Positions 8,830 to 17,928 of a stretch of DNA of 64,000 nt are shown piece by piece. Numbering within the stretch: position 1 is the first letter of the stretch; every line of letters begins with the position of its first letter. The DNA is taken from NCBI RefSeq assembly GCF_007859915.1, contig NZ_SJPM01000008.1:34188-98187 (forward strand). Direction: 5' to 3'. The DNA comes from Neorhodopirellula pilleata. GTDB lineage: Bacteria > Planctomycetota > Planctomycetia > Pirellulales > Pirellulaceae. Under the pieces are notes generated by a model. The model saw nothing but the letters and a program-made list of their open reading frames with translations, was not told the origin of the DNA and did no database searches. A program made the position numbers and the translations under genes.

Positions 8830-9009
8830 CACCAAGACGATTGAAACCCCGACGTCCAGGGTCTGAGCATCCACGACCCGAGCCAACGGCACCGGATCAA
8901 GTCCCTGCCCGGTGAGTACACCTCCCTGCGTCTCGTCACGATCATGTACGCCGCCTTCCAACAATTTGCCCCTGGCACCGACGTCGGCATTGAGCTCGGC
9001 AGGGAGTAA
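8822..9009 (+). pseudogene. Frameshifted small gene of unknown family
   Basis: A GGAGG sequence lies 6-7 bases past 8804, with good spacing before the ATG at 8822, but the frame stops after 14 codons (MSNTKTIETPTSRV). In the neighbouring frame, starting from the same GACGTCCAGG stretch, the sequence continues as VQGLSIHDPSQRHRIKSLPG, then YTSLRLVTIMYAAFQQFAPG and ends TDVGIELGRE before TAA at 9007-9009. Reading across a single frameshift gives a protein-like sequence of about 60 residues. I cannot name the family. A true ribosome site plus a broken frame suggests a recently inactivated gene. Confidence 0.45.
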
Positions 9010-9162
9010 CAACTCGTCAGCGACAGTGAGTGACGCCACGATCGCCGGCTCCACAACCAAGCTCGGACGCTGCCAACCCAATCGGCACCTAGGATGAGCT
9101 GCTGGCAATTGATTCCAACGCAATTGCTCTAATTCAACCCTCGGCTGAAGGCAACAGCGTCC

Positions 9163-9288
9163 CTAGCGGGCTGTTGATTTAATCGTAACCCGAAGCGTGA
9201 GCGAGGGATTCATCACCATTAAGTCCTTTGTATGTATCCCTCGCTCACGCTTCGGGTTTCGATGAGGACTAAACCGACAGCCCGCTAG
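9163..9288. repeat. Dispersed palindromic repeat, family A, copy 2
   Basis: A 126-base imperfect palindrome bounded by CTAGCGGG and CCCGCTAG. Inside are CTGTTGATTTAATCGTAACC, then the arm AAGCGTGAGCGAGGGAT, a spacer, the reverse-complement arm, and a variant right flank reading GGGTTTCGATGAGGACT. Identical arms occur in copy 1. It sits about 380 bases before the pseudopilin gene. Confidence 0.9.
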
Positions 9289-9665
9289 CCCTGGGTGTCG
9301 CCAAAAAGCTATCCCAAGTTCGATGGCGTCGTACTTCAACGATGGTGAATCGGTTTGCTTGCCGTAATGGAACCAGCATGCGGAATCGAAGCGAGCGGAA
9401 AAACGTTGTCTCGTGCAAAAGTTTGTTGCTAGATCGTGGGTAGGTAAACTCGTCGGACAAGACGCAGCCCGGACACTTTTCCGCCGACGACGATGGGAAT
9501 TCCGTCGAAGCAAACGCCGCTTAGATTCGAAAGGCTGGCATTTCGTTAGAAAAACAAGCAAACACGCAGTTGGAATGAACGTTGCGTAGGTGATGTGAAG
9601 CACGGAATGTGCCGTGATCCGGGCCTGATTATCACTCCAACACTCAAACCTCGAAAGAACCTTCA

Positions 9666-10676
9666 ATGCGACGTCAATGGAATGGATTCACCCTGGTCGA
9701 ATTGCTTGTGGTGATTGCGATCATTGGTGTGCTCGTCGGCCTGCTTCTGCCCGCGGTTCAGTCGGCTCGAGAAGCCGCTCGCCGAATGCAATGCTCCAAC
9801 AACCTGAAGCAAATCGCATTGGCATGCCACAACTATGAGAGTGCGTTTAAGAAGTTCCCACCGTCAGCCGTTTTGGACTTGAGCGTCAGCAGCACTGCCA
9901 ACAACGGGTCATGGGGCGTGCATGGTCGAGTCCTTCCGCAACTTGAGCAATCCAACCTGTATGAGCGAGTGGACTTGTCGACCGCGTGGGACGGGCAACG
10001 TTCGATTCACGAAGTCAAGGTTCCAACGTTCGCTTGTCCGAGTGATCCTGGGACCGACCAAGTTCGTGTCTTCAGCGACACTCGTCCGTCGCTGTATCCG
10101 ACAAGCTATGGATTCAATTTCGGGAGTTGGTTCGTTTACAATCCAACAACCCGCAAGGGCGGTGAGGGAATGTTCTATCCGAATTCGTTTCTTGGATTCC
10201 GAGACTGTCTCGATGGGGCTTCCAACACACTATTGATCGCCGAAGTGAAAGCTTGGACCCCCTACACTCGCAACGGTGGGCCAGTCACGACGGTGATTCC
10301 GACCACGCAGGCCGAAGCCGAAGCCATCGTCGCGAGCGGTCCCGACTTCAAAGACACCGGCCACACCGAATGGCCTGACGGTCGCGTGCATCACACAGGT
10401 TTCACCACGACGCTAACGCCCAATACGAAGGTTCGCTACACCACAGGCGGTCGAACGTACGACGAGATGGATTTCAACTCCTGGCAAGAAGGCAAGAATG
10501 GTTCTGCGGGTCAACCGACCTATGCGATGATCACTTCCCGCAGTTATCACACCGGCCTGGTTCAAGTCGCCCTGCTCGATGGCTCCGTACGCAGCGTTTC
10601 TGACTCAGTCGATCTGACGGTGTGGCGCAGCGTCGGAACGCGAACTGGTCATGAAGTCGTCAACCAAGATTGGTGA
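9666..10676 (+). CDS. DUF1559 type II pseudopilin-like protein
   Basis: A 336-residue protein with a class III prepilin leader: a short basic start (MRRQWNG), then FTLVELLVVIAIIGVLVGLL as the hydrophobic helix after the G/F peptidase site, with Glu at position 5 of the mature form. The next stretch, AREAARRMQCSNNLKQIALA, is the usual start of the DUF1559 (PF07596) region. Near the C-terminus HTGLVQVALLDG gives the H-X9-DG motif of this planctomycete family. Family knowledge suggests assembly in a pilus- or pseudopilus-like structure after prepilin peptidase cleavage; the exact job is unknown, and planctomycete genomes carry many paralogs. It stands alone here between a repeat and a two-component system. 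Confidence 0.95.
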   Translation: MRRQWNGFTLVELLVVIAIIGVLVGLLLPAVQSAREAARRMQCSNNLKQIALACHNYESAFKKFPPSAVLDLSVSSTANNGSWGVHGRVLPQLEQSNLYERVDLSTAWDGQRSIHEVKVPTFACPSDPGTDQVRVFSDTRPSLYPTSYGFNFGSWFVYNPTTRKGGEGMFYPNSFLGFRDCLDGASNTLLIAEVKAWTPYTRNGGPVTTVIPTTQAEAEAIVASGPDFKDTGHTEWPDGRVHHTGFTTTLTPNTKVRYTTGGRTYDEMDFNSWQEGKNGSAGQPTYAMITSRSYHTGLVQVALLDGSVRSVSDSVDLTVWRSVGTRTGHEVVNQDW

Positions 10677-11171
10677 TTGGGACCGTTTGTCAATTGTATC
10701 TGGCGTTCAGCGGACAACTTTCAGGTAATCCGCGTCGCGAAACCTTCTCAAAAGGTGGAGACGGAACCTGTTCACTTAGATGGACAGATTCTTTCCACAG
10801 TTGTCTCTGCCACAATGATGGAAAACAGCTACCGACGCGTGAAAGAGCGGTGTTCACTGCAATTGGGGAATCGGATGCGACAGATCGGCGAACGTGACAT
10901 CATCGGCACGTGTGTTGCTTAGCTACGCAAGTCGGTGCGGGGGTTCGTCTGTATCGCCGCCGAAAACACTGGCTTTCAACCTCGATGTTGATTGCCACAC
11001 TCGATGAGATGTCCCGTGTCGAAATCGCTGATAGAATGGTCCGCTTCCGGCTGCTTTGAGCAGACTTATGACCATGGACGTTCCGGTAATGCGAAGCCTT
11101 CGGGCGAAGATTCGCCGCGTTTGATCCCACCGGAGACGTTTTACTTTCCCAGGCTCGACCAGTTCTTGCGT
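10677..11171. other. Intergenic gap of about 500 bases
   Basis: I see no convincing gene, repeat arm or terminator here. The open frame of the following kinase reaches back to 10992, but those extra 60 residues are low in hydrophobic or domain character, so I place the kinase start at 11172 and treat the rest as leader sequence or promoter. Confidence 0.4.
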
Positions 11172-12527
11172 ATGTCCAACCGTGTTTCAGCTCTCTCCTC
11201 GATCCTTCGCTCACCGGCGCGGATTCTGGGCATTGTGTTGATGCTGGTGTTCATCGCCGAAGTCGGTGTCATGTTGGTGCTGCCGCACTTGATGCCGAAA
11301 TTCCTCGGCGAAACGGGCAAGGCTTTTTTGGACGCGGTGCTGCTGACGTTGGTTTGTGCACCTGTTCTGTGGTGGGTCATCATCGGTCCGCTTCGGCGAA
11401 TCGCGATCCAAGAACACAGGCGCAGCGAAACGATCGTCGCGAACGCCAGCGAAGGAATCGTCACGTTCGACCATGCAGGCATGATCCTGTCATGCAATCG
11501 GGCGATGACAGACTTGTTCAGCGCCGAATTGGATGACTTGGTTGGCAAGACGGCGGCTTCATTCTTGCAGAGCCTGCCGCGTTCGTTCGACTCGCTTCCG
11601 GCATCGTTCCGACTGAGCGCACGACGATTCGACGGAACCACATTCCCCGTCGAAGTATCGGTCAGCGAGTACCCGTCGGAATCTCGCCCCCTGCGGATCG
11701 CAATCATTCGTGACCTGACGGCGACCGAGCAAGCTGAGGCGGAACGTCTGACGATGGCTCGCGAAACCGAAGCACTGCGAGCACAACAAATGACGACGCT
11801 GGCTCAGCTCGCAACCGGCGTCGCGCACGAGATCCGCAATCCGTTGACGTCGATCAAGATGTTGATTCAAGTCAATCGAGGAAAGTTCGCCGACGAAGGC
11901 TTTCCCAACGATGACTTGGAGCTTGTCGAACAAGAGATCCGGCGGATGGAACGCAGCGTGAACAGCTTGCTGGACTATGCTCGGCCCGAGCAAGGCGAAC
12001 ACGCCGTCTTTCCTATTCAGTCGGTCATTCGCAAGACCGTTCAACTGATTGACGGTCGCTGCCAATCCAGCGGTGTCAAGCTGTCCGTCGACTGCGATGA
12101 CGATCCGATCACGATTGATGGTGATCCTTCCCAGATTCAGCAGTTGCTACTGAACCTTTCGCTCAACGCACTCGATGCGATGCCAAGCGGCGGCAACCTC
12201 ACCATTGCAGCCAAAACGACGGCCGGCGAATTGGAGCTTTCGGTCTCCGATAGCGGCGAAGGCATTCGGGATGACATGCTGGCGAAACTGTTCACGCCAT
12301 TTTCCACTAGCAAGCCGACCGGCGTGGGACTTGGACTAGGCATCTGCCGCCGCATTGCTGTTTCGCATGGTGGCACGTTGACGGGCCGAAACCGCGTCAC
12401 CGGTGGGGCCGAGTTTAAGTTGGTGTTGCCGATCGCCGGCGAATGTTTCCCGACCGAGAAATTGATCTCCAACTCCGCTGACCGCGGTGCGTTTGGACAT
12501 ACCGAGGCCTCATGCAAACCCTATTAG
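11172..12527 (+). CDS. Membrane sensor histidine kinase (NtrB/AtoS type)
   Basis: A 451-residue kinase. Two transmembrane helices lie at about residues 15-37 and 50-75, with only a short loop between them, so there is almost no periplasmic sensor. A PAS domain follows (TIVANASEGIVTF, NRAMTDLF). The dimerisation/phosphoacceptor box is GVAHEIRNPLTS with His219. The ATPase domain shows LLLNLSLNALDAMPSGG (N box), DSGEGI (G1), FTPFSTSK (F box) and GVGLGLGIC (G2). The architecture is that of kinases paired with sigma-54 activators, and the next gene, overlapping by 16 bases, is exactly that. Signal unknown. The Met at 11172 is chosen because the upstream 60 codons carry no domain; no strong ribosome site is seen. 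Confidence 0.9.
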   Translation: MSNRVSALSSILRSPARILGIVLMLVFIAEVGVMLVLPHLMPKFLGETGKAFLDAVLLTLVCAPVLWWVIIGPLRRIAIQEHRRSETIVANASEGIVTFDHAGMILSCNRAMTDLFSAELDDLVGKTAASFLQSLPRSFDSLPASFRLSARRFDGTTFPVEVSVSEYPSESRPLRIAIIRDLTATEQAEAERLTMARETEALRAQQMTTLAQLATGVAHEIRNPLTSIKMLIQVNRGKFADEGFPNDDLELVEQEIRRMERSVNSLLDYARPEQGEHAVFPIQSVIRKTVQLIDGRCQSSGVKLSVDCDDDPITIDGDPSQIQQLLLNLSLNALDAMPSGGNLTIAAKTTAGELELSVSDSGEGIRDDMLAKLFTPFSTSKPTGVGLGLGICRRIAVSHGGTLTGRNRVTGGAEFKLVLPIAGECFPTEKLISNSADRGAFGHTEASCKPY

Positions 12528-13939
12528 TCATTGATGACGAAGCGTCCATTTGCAAAGCCTTTGAGCGAGCCTTCACGAGCGACACCATCTCGGTATTGGC
12601 GGCAAAAACCGGAATCGAAGGCGAGCGGCTTTTCCTTGAAGCCAAACCCGATGTTGTGGTCATCGACTTGAGCTTGCCCGATACGAGCGGCTTGGAGTTG
12701 TTCAAGCGGCTTCGTGAAATCGACTCGCGAGTCCCGTTCATTTTCATCACCGGACATGGCACCGTTCAGTCGGCCATCGAAGCGACTAAGCTCGGTGCGT
12801 ACGACTACCTGTTCAAGCCGCTCGAACTCGACGAGATCCGCACACTACTCGACAAAGCCTTCAATCTCAGTCGCATGGTGCGTGTGCAACCCGTGCTCGC
12901 TGAATCCAATAGCGACGAGGAGTCCTCGGGCGATGCGATTGTCGGACGCTGCAACGCGATGAAGGAAGTCTACAAAGCGATCGGTCGCGTCGCCTCGCAG
13001 AACCTGACGGTGTTGTTGCTCGGTGAAAGCGGCACCGGCAAAGAAGTCGTCGCTCAAGCCATCTATCATCACAGCGCTCGATCGACCGGCCCGTTTCAAG
13101 CGATCAACTGCGCCGCGATCCCCGACGCACTGCTCGAAAGCGAGATCTTTGGCCACGAGAAAGGTGCCTTCACCGACGCTCACCGGCAACGAATCGGGAA
13201 ACTCGAACAAGCCGACGGCGGCACGTTGTTTTTGGACGAAGTCGGTGACATGTCGCCGATGACGCAGGCCAAGGTGCTGCGGGTCTTGCAAGACCAATCG
13301 TTCGAGCGAGTCGGTGGCAACACGCCGATTCAAGTCGACGTGCGAATCATCGCCGCCACCAATCACGACTTGAAACAGCTCGTATCCGAAGGCTTGTTTC
13401 GCAGTGATCTCTATTTCCGACTCAGCGTCGTCACGATCAACTTACCGCCGCTGCGTGATCGTGAAGATGACCTCAGAGTGCTCGCCGAGTATTTTCTGCG
13501 TCGATACAGCAGCGAGTTCGGAAAAGACATTCGCAGCATCGCGCCGGAAACGATCGAGACACTCAGTCACTATCACTGGCCCGGCAACGTTCGCGAACTC
13601 GAAAGCGTGATGAAGCAATCGCTGCTCACCGCCCGCGGCAATATCTTGCTGCCGGACTTCTTACCGCCTCTTGGTGACGGACACGGTGGCAACGGGTCGT
13701 CGAACGATCCCGATTTCCTGTCTGAAAAGTTCGTCGCCGAAAGACTCGAAGCCGGAACCGACAATCTCTATGCCGAAGCGATCACGATTGCCGAACGCCA
13801 GTTGCTCCGCCAAGTCCTCACCCACACCGGGGGCAACCAACTCAAGGCCGCCACGCTCCTGGGAATCAGCCGCGTCACCCTACGCAGCAAACTCAAGTCC
13901 TTGGGCATCGAAGCAAGTGATTTCAGTTCGTCGCGATGA
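12512..13939 (+). CDS. NtrC-type sigma-54-dependent response regulator
   Basis: A 475-residue regulator with three domains. The receiver holds acidic residues Asp8-Asp9, the phosphoacceptor Asp52 in VVVIDLSLPD, and Lys in YLFKPL. The AAA+ domain from about residue 145 shows GESGTGKE (Walker A), the sigma-54 contact loop written GAFTDA in place of the usual GAFTGA, GGTLFLDEVGDM (Walker B) and the RSDLYFRL arginine region. A Fis-type helix-turn-helix closes the protein (AATLLGISRVTLRSKLKSLG). It activates transcription at -24/-12 promoters after phosphorylation by the preceding kinase. The start overlaps the kinase 3' end, so the pair is translationally linked. I found no clear -24/-12 site nearby, so its targets probably lie elsewhere. 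Confidence 0.95.
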   Translation: MQTLLVIDDEASICKAFERAFTSDTISVLAAKTGIEGERLFLEAKPDVVVIDLSLPDTSGLELFKRLREIDSRVPFIFITGHGTVQSAIEATKLGAYDYLFKPLELDEIRTLLDKAFNLSRMVRVQPVLAESNSDEESSGDAIVGRCNAMKEVYKAIGRVASQNLTVLLLGESGTGKEVVAQAIYHHSARSTGPFQAINCAAIPDALLESEIFGHEKGAFTDAHRQRIGKLEQADGGTLFLDEVGDMSPMTQAKVLRVLQDQSFERVGGNTPIQVDVRIIAATNHDLKQLVSEGLFRSDLYFRLSVVTINLPPLRDREDDLRVLAEYFLRRYSSEFGKDIRSIAPETIETLSHYHWPGNVRELESVMKQSLLTARGNILLPDFLPPLGDGHGGNGSSNDPDFLSEKFVAERLEAGTDNLYAEAITIAERQLLRQVLTHTGGNQLKAATLLGISRVTLRSKLKSLGIEASDFSSSR

Positions 13940-14165
13940 TCGCTTCGATTTTGGATTCCAGGGAATCGTGGTCGGAAAATCGTTTCCAAACATTCCGAGT
14001 TCTTTCTTCCAGCTACCTGCCAAGGGGTGGTTGAAACGCTTGATGGATGAAGCCCTGCAACTCGTTTGAAGCAGTGTCTTCGAGTGGTGCGACCGTCCCG
14101 AATTCCATCAGAAGGAGAGTAACATCGTCGGTTTGTTCAGCGGTCCACATTGCAATTTCACTTGT

Positions 14166-14580
14166 TTAGACGGCAACGCCGAACAGGTAGCCGATGCCGG
14201 CAGTGGCGAGCATGGCGATGGCTCAGTTGCTTGGCGACCTGTTGAGCGAGCGATTCATCAAGGCCGCGGTCAATGTAGATCGCCGTCAGTTCTTTCAGTT
14301 CGGCTTCCGGCTTAGTGGCGAGTTCTACGCGTTCACGTTGGATGTCTGCGTTCTCGGTGTCGGATTGCGAACTCACCGAAACGTATTCACCGGCAGCCAT
14401 CGACATCGCGCCGGCGACCAAGCCCGCGACACCGGCGAGCAGGATGCTCCCGCGATTCGTTTCCGCCGCCGCGACACCGACGACCAAACTGGCCGTCGAA
14501 ACGATTCCGTCATTGGCTCCCAGGACCGCTGCTCTTAACCATCCGATTCGGTCGGTTCGGTGTTTCTCAGAGTGTCGCAT
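14166..14580 (-). pseudogene. VIT1/CCC1-family metal transporter with internal deletion
   Basis: On the minus strand from ATG at 14580 the frame reads IGWLRAAVLGANDGIVSTAS and VAGLVAGAMSMAAGEYVSVS, the first two membrane segments and the EYVSVSSQ element of vacuolar iron transporter family proteins. It continues through the cytoplasmic helices (LAQQVAKQLS). There the frame breaks: shifting by one gives AIAMLATAGIGYLFGVAV and a stop at 14166, which is the normal family C-terminus. About 100 residues holding the last membrane helices are missing at the junction, compared with a usual length near 230. It therefore looks like a deletion plus frameshift in an iron/manganese exporter or sequestration gene, just downstream of a metal efflux operon. 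Confidence 0.75.
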
Positions 14581-14704
14581 GACAGATCTTCTCAGTAAAA
14601 GGTGGTGGGCAGGGGCTCTCATCCGGGATCCATTTGAGACGGCATTCACGAACAAGATCACCGATCGGCGAAGCATCGATCGCTGCCCACCGTGGTTTCA
14701 AGCA

Positions 14705-17700
14705 TCAATCGAGCATTGGATTTGGCTCGTCATGATGCGTAAGTTCAATGTCTTTGAGTCCTCGTGCGAACCACGGATAGATCGTTGGAATCACCAGCGA
14801 AGTCAAAAGCGTCGATGTGATCAAGCCACCGATCACGACAGTCGCTAGCGGACGCTGCATCTCGGCACCGTCACTGGTCGACAATGCCATCGGCAAGAAC
14901 CCGAGGCTCGCGACCAAGGCCGTCATCAACACGGGACGCAGGCGAACGAGCGCAGTGTCGTAGCTGACATCTTGCAGCGGCATGCCTGACTTGCGGGAAT
15001 GCTCGGCAGCGCTGACCCACACAAGACCGTTGAGTACCGCGACGCCGAACAGGGCGATGAAACCAACGCCTGCGGAAATACTGAAGGGCATCTCACGGAA
15101 GTACAACGCGATGATTCCGCCTGAAGCTGCCATGGGAACGGCTAGGAAGATCAATAACGCCAGCCGCATCGAGCCAAGACTGGTATGCAACAGCAACATG
15201 ATGATCATCAGCACAATCGGTGTGATGATGGCAAGACGCTTGCTGGCGGATTGCAAGTTTTCAAAATCGCCACCCCACTTCACTTCATATCCGGGTGCGA
15301 ATTCAACCTTCTGGGAAACGGCTTTTTGAGCCTCCGTCACAAACGTTGCCACGTCGCGTCCGCGAACGTTGGCCGAGATGAATGTCCGCCGGCGGTTACC
15401 TTCGTGTTCGATCGTGGGCGGAGTTTCCTCCAAACGAATGTCAGCAAGTTCCTTCAGCGGAACCGCTTTGCCGTTGGAGTCCGCGACAGGAACCTGTTCC
15501 AGCAGCGTCAAGTTCTCTCGCCACTGCTCGGGTACTCGGACCATGATGGGATAGCGTGCTCGGCCTTCAAAAATCTGGCCGACTTGGTGGCCGCCCAGCG
15601 ACGATACAACATCGAGCACGGTTTGGGCGTCAATACCGTACTGGGCGAGTGCTTGTGGCTTCGTCTTGATGGTGAGCGTCGATAAGTTGGCTTGGTAATC
15701 GGCCTTCACGTCCACTGCGCCGGGGATCGCACGCAAAACGGCTTCGATCTCTTTCCCCTTCGCACCGAGAATTTCCATGTCGTCGCCGTACAGCAGAACC
15801 GCCACGTCGGCTTTCACGCCGGCGACCAACTCGTCGACTCGCATTTCAATCGGCTGAGTGAACCCGAATGCAACGCCGGGGACATTGGCGTTGAGTTCTT
15901 CGGACATCTGTTCGATCAAGTCGTTGCGAGTCTTCCCATCGGGCCAATCGTGGACGGGTTTCAACAGCACCCACACGTCGGTTTGGTGAACGCCCATCAC
16001 ATCATTGGCGATTTCAGGGCGGCCGGTTTTGGAAAATACCGTTTCGACTTCGGGGTATGTCTTAAGAATCTTCTCAATCTGAGTCGACATCTCGATCGAG
16101 CCTTCCAGCGTTGCGCTGGGCAAACGCGAGGCTTCGACCAGCAAGTCACCTTCTTCCAGTCGCGGCATGAACTCCGCACCCAGGTTTCGGGCCATCGGTA
16201 AGCTCAGCGCGAACACGGTCAGTGCCATCGCCACCGTCACGTAAGGATGCTTGATCGCTCGTGTCACTAGCGGTTCGTAGAAAAACTTGACGATTCGCAC
16301 CACGAACACGTCGTCTTCCTTCATTTTCTTTGGCAGGAAGATCGACGCCATGGCGGGCATGAACGACAGTGACAGGATCATCGAACCGCCCAAAGCAAAA
16401 AGCACCGTGAGGGCCATCGGACGAAACAGCTTGCCTTCGGTGCCTTCGAGCATCAGAATCGGCAGGAACACGACCGCGATGATCAACTCGCCAAACATGG
16501 TCGGCTTGCGAACCTCGACGGCGGCGTCGCGGATCACATCTTCATGCTTCGCGTCACCGTTGTCATGCGATAGTTTGCGAATGCAGTTCTCCACCATGAT
16601 GACACTGCTATCGACGATCAAGCCAAAGTCGATCGCCCCCAAACTCATCAAGCTGGCCGTCACCCCGGTGTAGGCCATCACATTGGTCGCGAACAACATC
16701 GACAACGGAATCGCAAGTGCGACAATGATGCCGGCTCGTAGATTTCCAAGCATCAATAACAGCACCACGATCACCAACATGCCGCCTTCGGTCAGGTTCG
16801 TGAGAACGGTCTTGAGCGTCCGGCCGATCAAAGCGGCTCGGTCATACGTCACCTCCAGATGCACGCCCTCAGGCAACGTGACTTCGATTTCTTTGAGTCG
16901 AGCTTTGGCAAGCTCGACTACTTCGCGAGAGTTCTCGCCGATCAGCATCATCACCAAGCCGGTCACGACTTCGCCGCGTCCGTCGCGAGTGACCGCGCCT
17001 TGCCGCGTCATGGGCTCGATGCTGACCTTGGCAATGTCGCCCAGCAGAATCGGATTTCCGTCGGGTTCGCGGCGAATGACGACGGACTCGATGTCTTTTT
17101 CGTTTTCGAGCAAAGAGACGCCGCGAATGAATCGTTGTTCACCGTGGTGAATGACGTATCCGCCACCCGCCGTATTATTGTTCGCTTGCAACCGCTGAAA
17201 GAGCAGTTCCATCGGGATGCCGTAGCTGGTCATCCGATCGGGATCGGGTTGGACCTCAAAAGTTTTGTAGTAACCGCCGTGCGTGTTGATTTCGGTGACG
17301 CCGCTGACTTGTCGTAACTTGGGTGAGATTTCCCACTCCAACATCGTTCGCAATTCCATCGGCGAATGACGGTCGCTGCGAACTTCAAATTGCAATATCT
17401 CGCCGAGCGCGGTGGTCAGTGGGCCGACCGTTGGCGTTCCGTATCCGGGCGGAATGTTTGCGGCCGCATCCCCAAGGCGTTCGGTGACGAGTTGCCGAGC
17501 ACGATAGATGTCGGTTCCTTCCTCGAACACGATCGTGACGACGGAGATGCCGAATTTAGAAACGCTGCGCAGTTCTTCGACGTCGGGAAGCCCACCCATC
17601 GTATTTTCGACCGGATAGGTTACATAACGTTCGACCTCGACTGGCGAAAGCGAACCCGCATCGGTGACGACTTGGACCTGGACGTTCGTCATATCAGGAA

Positions 17701-17815
17701 CGGCGTCGATCGGCAGATTGAGTGCCGAGTACATACCCGCACCGGCCATCAGCAACGTCATGATGATAACGAGGCCGCGGTTGATGAGCGAGAATTCAAT
17801 GATCTTCGTGAGCAT
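14705..17815 (-). CDS. Heavy-metal efflux RND pump (CzcA/CusA family)
   Basis: A 1036-residue inner-membrane proton-driven pump. The N-terminal helix is followed by LPIDAVPDMTNVQVQVVTDA, the standard HME-RND start. Twelve membrane helices in two sets of six surround two large periplasmic loops. In helix 4 the motif reads GAIDFGLIVDSSVIMVENC; an Asp-rich DFG...D form is typical of divalent-cation (Zn/Co/Ni/Cd) pumps, whereas copper/silver pumps differ here. This points to divalent metals, by inference. The adaptor gene lies just upstream on the same strand with a 113-base gap, forming an operon. No outer-membrane channel (CzcC/CusC) gene is present in the window. The VIT-type pseudogene follows. 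Confidence 0.93.
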   Translation of the reverse strand: MLTKIIEFSLINRGLVIIMTLLMAGAGMYSALNLPIDAVPDMTNVQVQVVTDAGSLSPVEVERYVTYPVENTMGGLPDVEELRSVSKFGISVVTIVFEEGTDIYRARQLVTERLGDAAANIPPGYGTPTVGPLTTALGEILQFEVRSDRHSPMELRTMLEWEISPKLRQVSGVTEINTHGGYYKTFEVQPDPDRMTSYGIPMELLFQRLQANNNTAGGGYVIHHGEQRFIRGVSLLENEKDIESVVIRREPDGNPILLGDIAKVSIEPMTRQGAVTRDGRGEVVTGLVMMLIGENSREVVELAKARLKEIEVTLPEGVHLEVTYDRAALIGRTLKTVLTNLTEGGMLVIVVLLLMLGNLRAGIIVALAIPLSMLFATNVMAYTGVTASLMSLGAIDFGLIVDSSVIMVENCIRKLSHDNGDAKHEDVIRDAAVEVRKPTMFGELIIAVVFLPILMLEGTEGKLFRPMALTVLFALGGSMILSLSFMPAMASIFLPKKMKEDDVFVVRIVKFFYEPLVTRAIKHPYVTVAMALTVFALSLPMARNLGAEFMPRLEEGDLLVEASRLPSATLEGSIEMSTQIEKILKTYPEVETVFSKTGRPEIANDVMGVHQTDVWVLLKPVHDWPDGKTRNDLIEQMSEELNANVPGVAFGFTQPIEMRVDELVAGVKADVAVLLYGDDMEILGAKGKEIEAVLRAIPGAVDVKADYQANLSTLTIKTKPQALAQYGIDAQTVLDVVSSLGGHQVGQIFEGRARYPIMVRVPEQWRENLTLLEQVPVADSNGKAVPLKELADIRLEETPPTIEHEGNRRRTFISANVRGRDVATFVTEAQKAVSQKVEFAPGYEVKWGGDFENLQSASKRLAIITPIVLMIIMLLLHTSLGSMRLALLIFLAVPMAASGGIIALYFREMPFSISAGVGFIALFGVAVLNGLVWVSAAEHSRKSGMPLQDVSYDTALVRLRPVLMTALVASLGFLPMALSTSDGAEMQRPLATVVIGGLITSTLLTSLVIPTIYPWFARGLKDIELTHHDEPNPMLD

Positions 17816-17928
17816 GATGGAGCGATCCGAGTTGCGTTCGTGCTGGCTAGACGCTCAACGCAGTTGTTTGATGGGGCAAGTGTTGAATGAGGCCAGAGAA
17901 GGATCTTTGGCCAGCGGCGAGTGTTTCG

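Noticed and set aside
9163..9666. 167-codon minus-strand frame across the repeat upstream of the pseudopilin
   Set aside because: Half of it is the family A palindrome and the rest has no recognisable domain or ribosome site.
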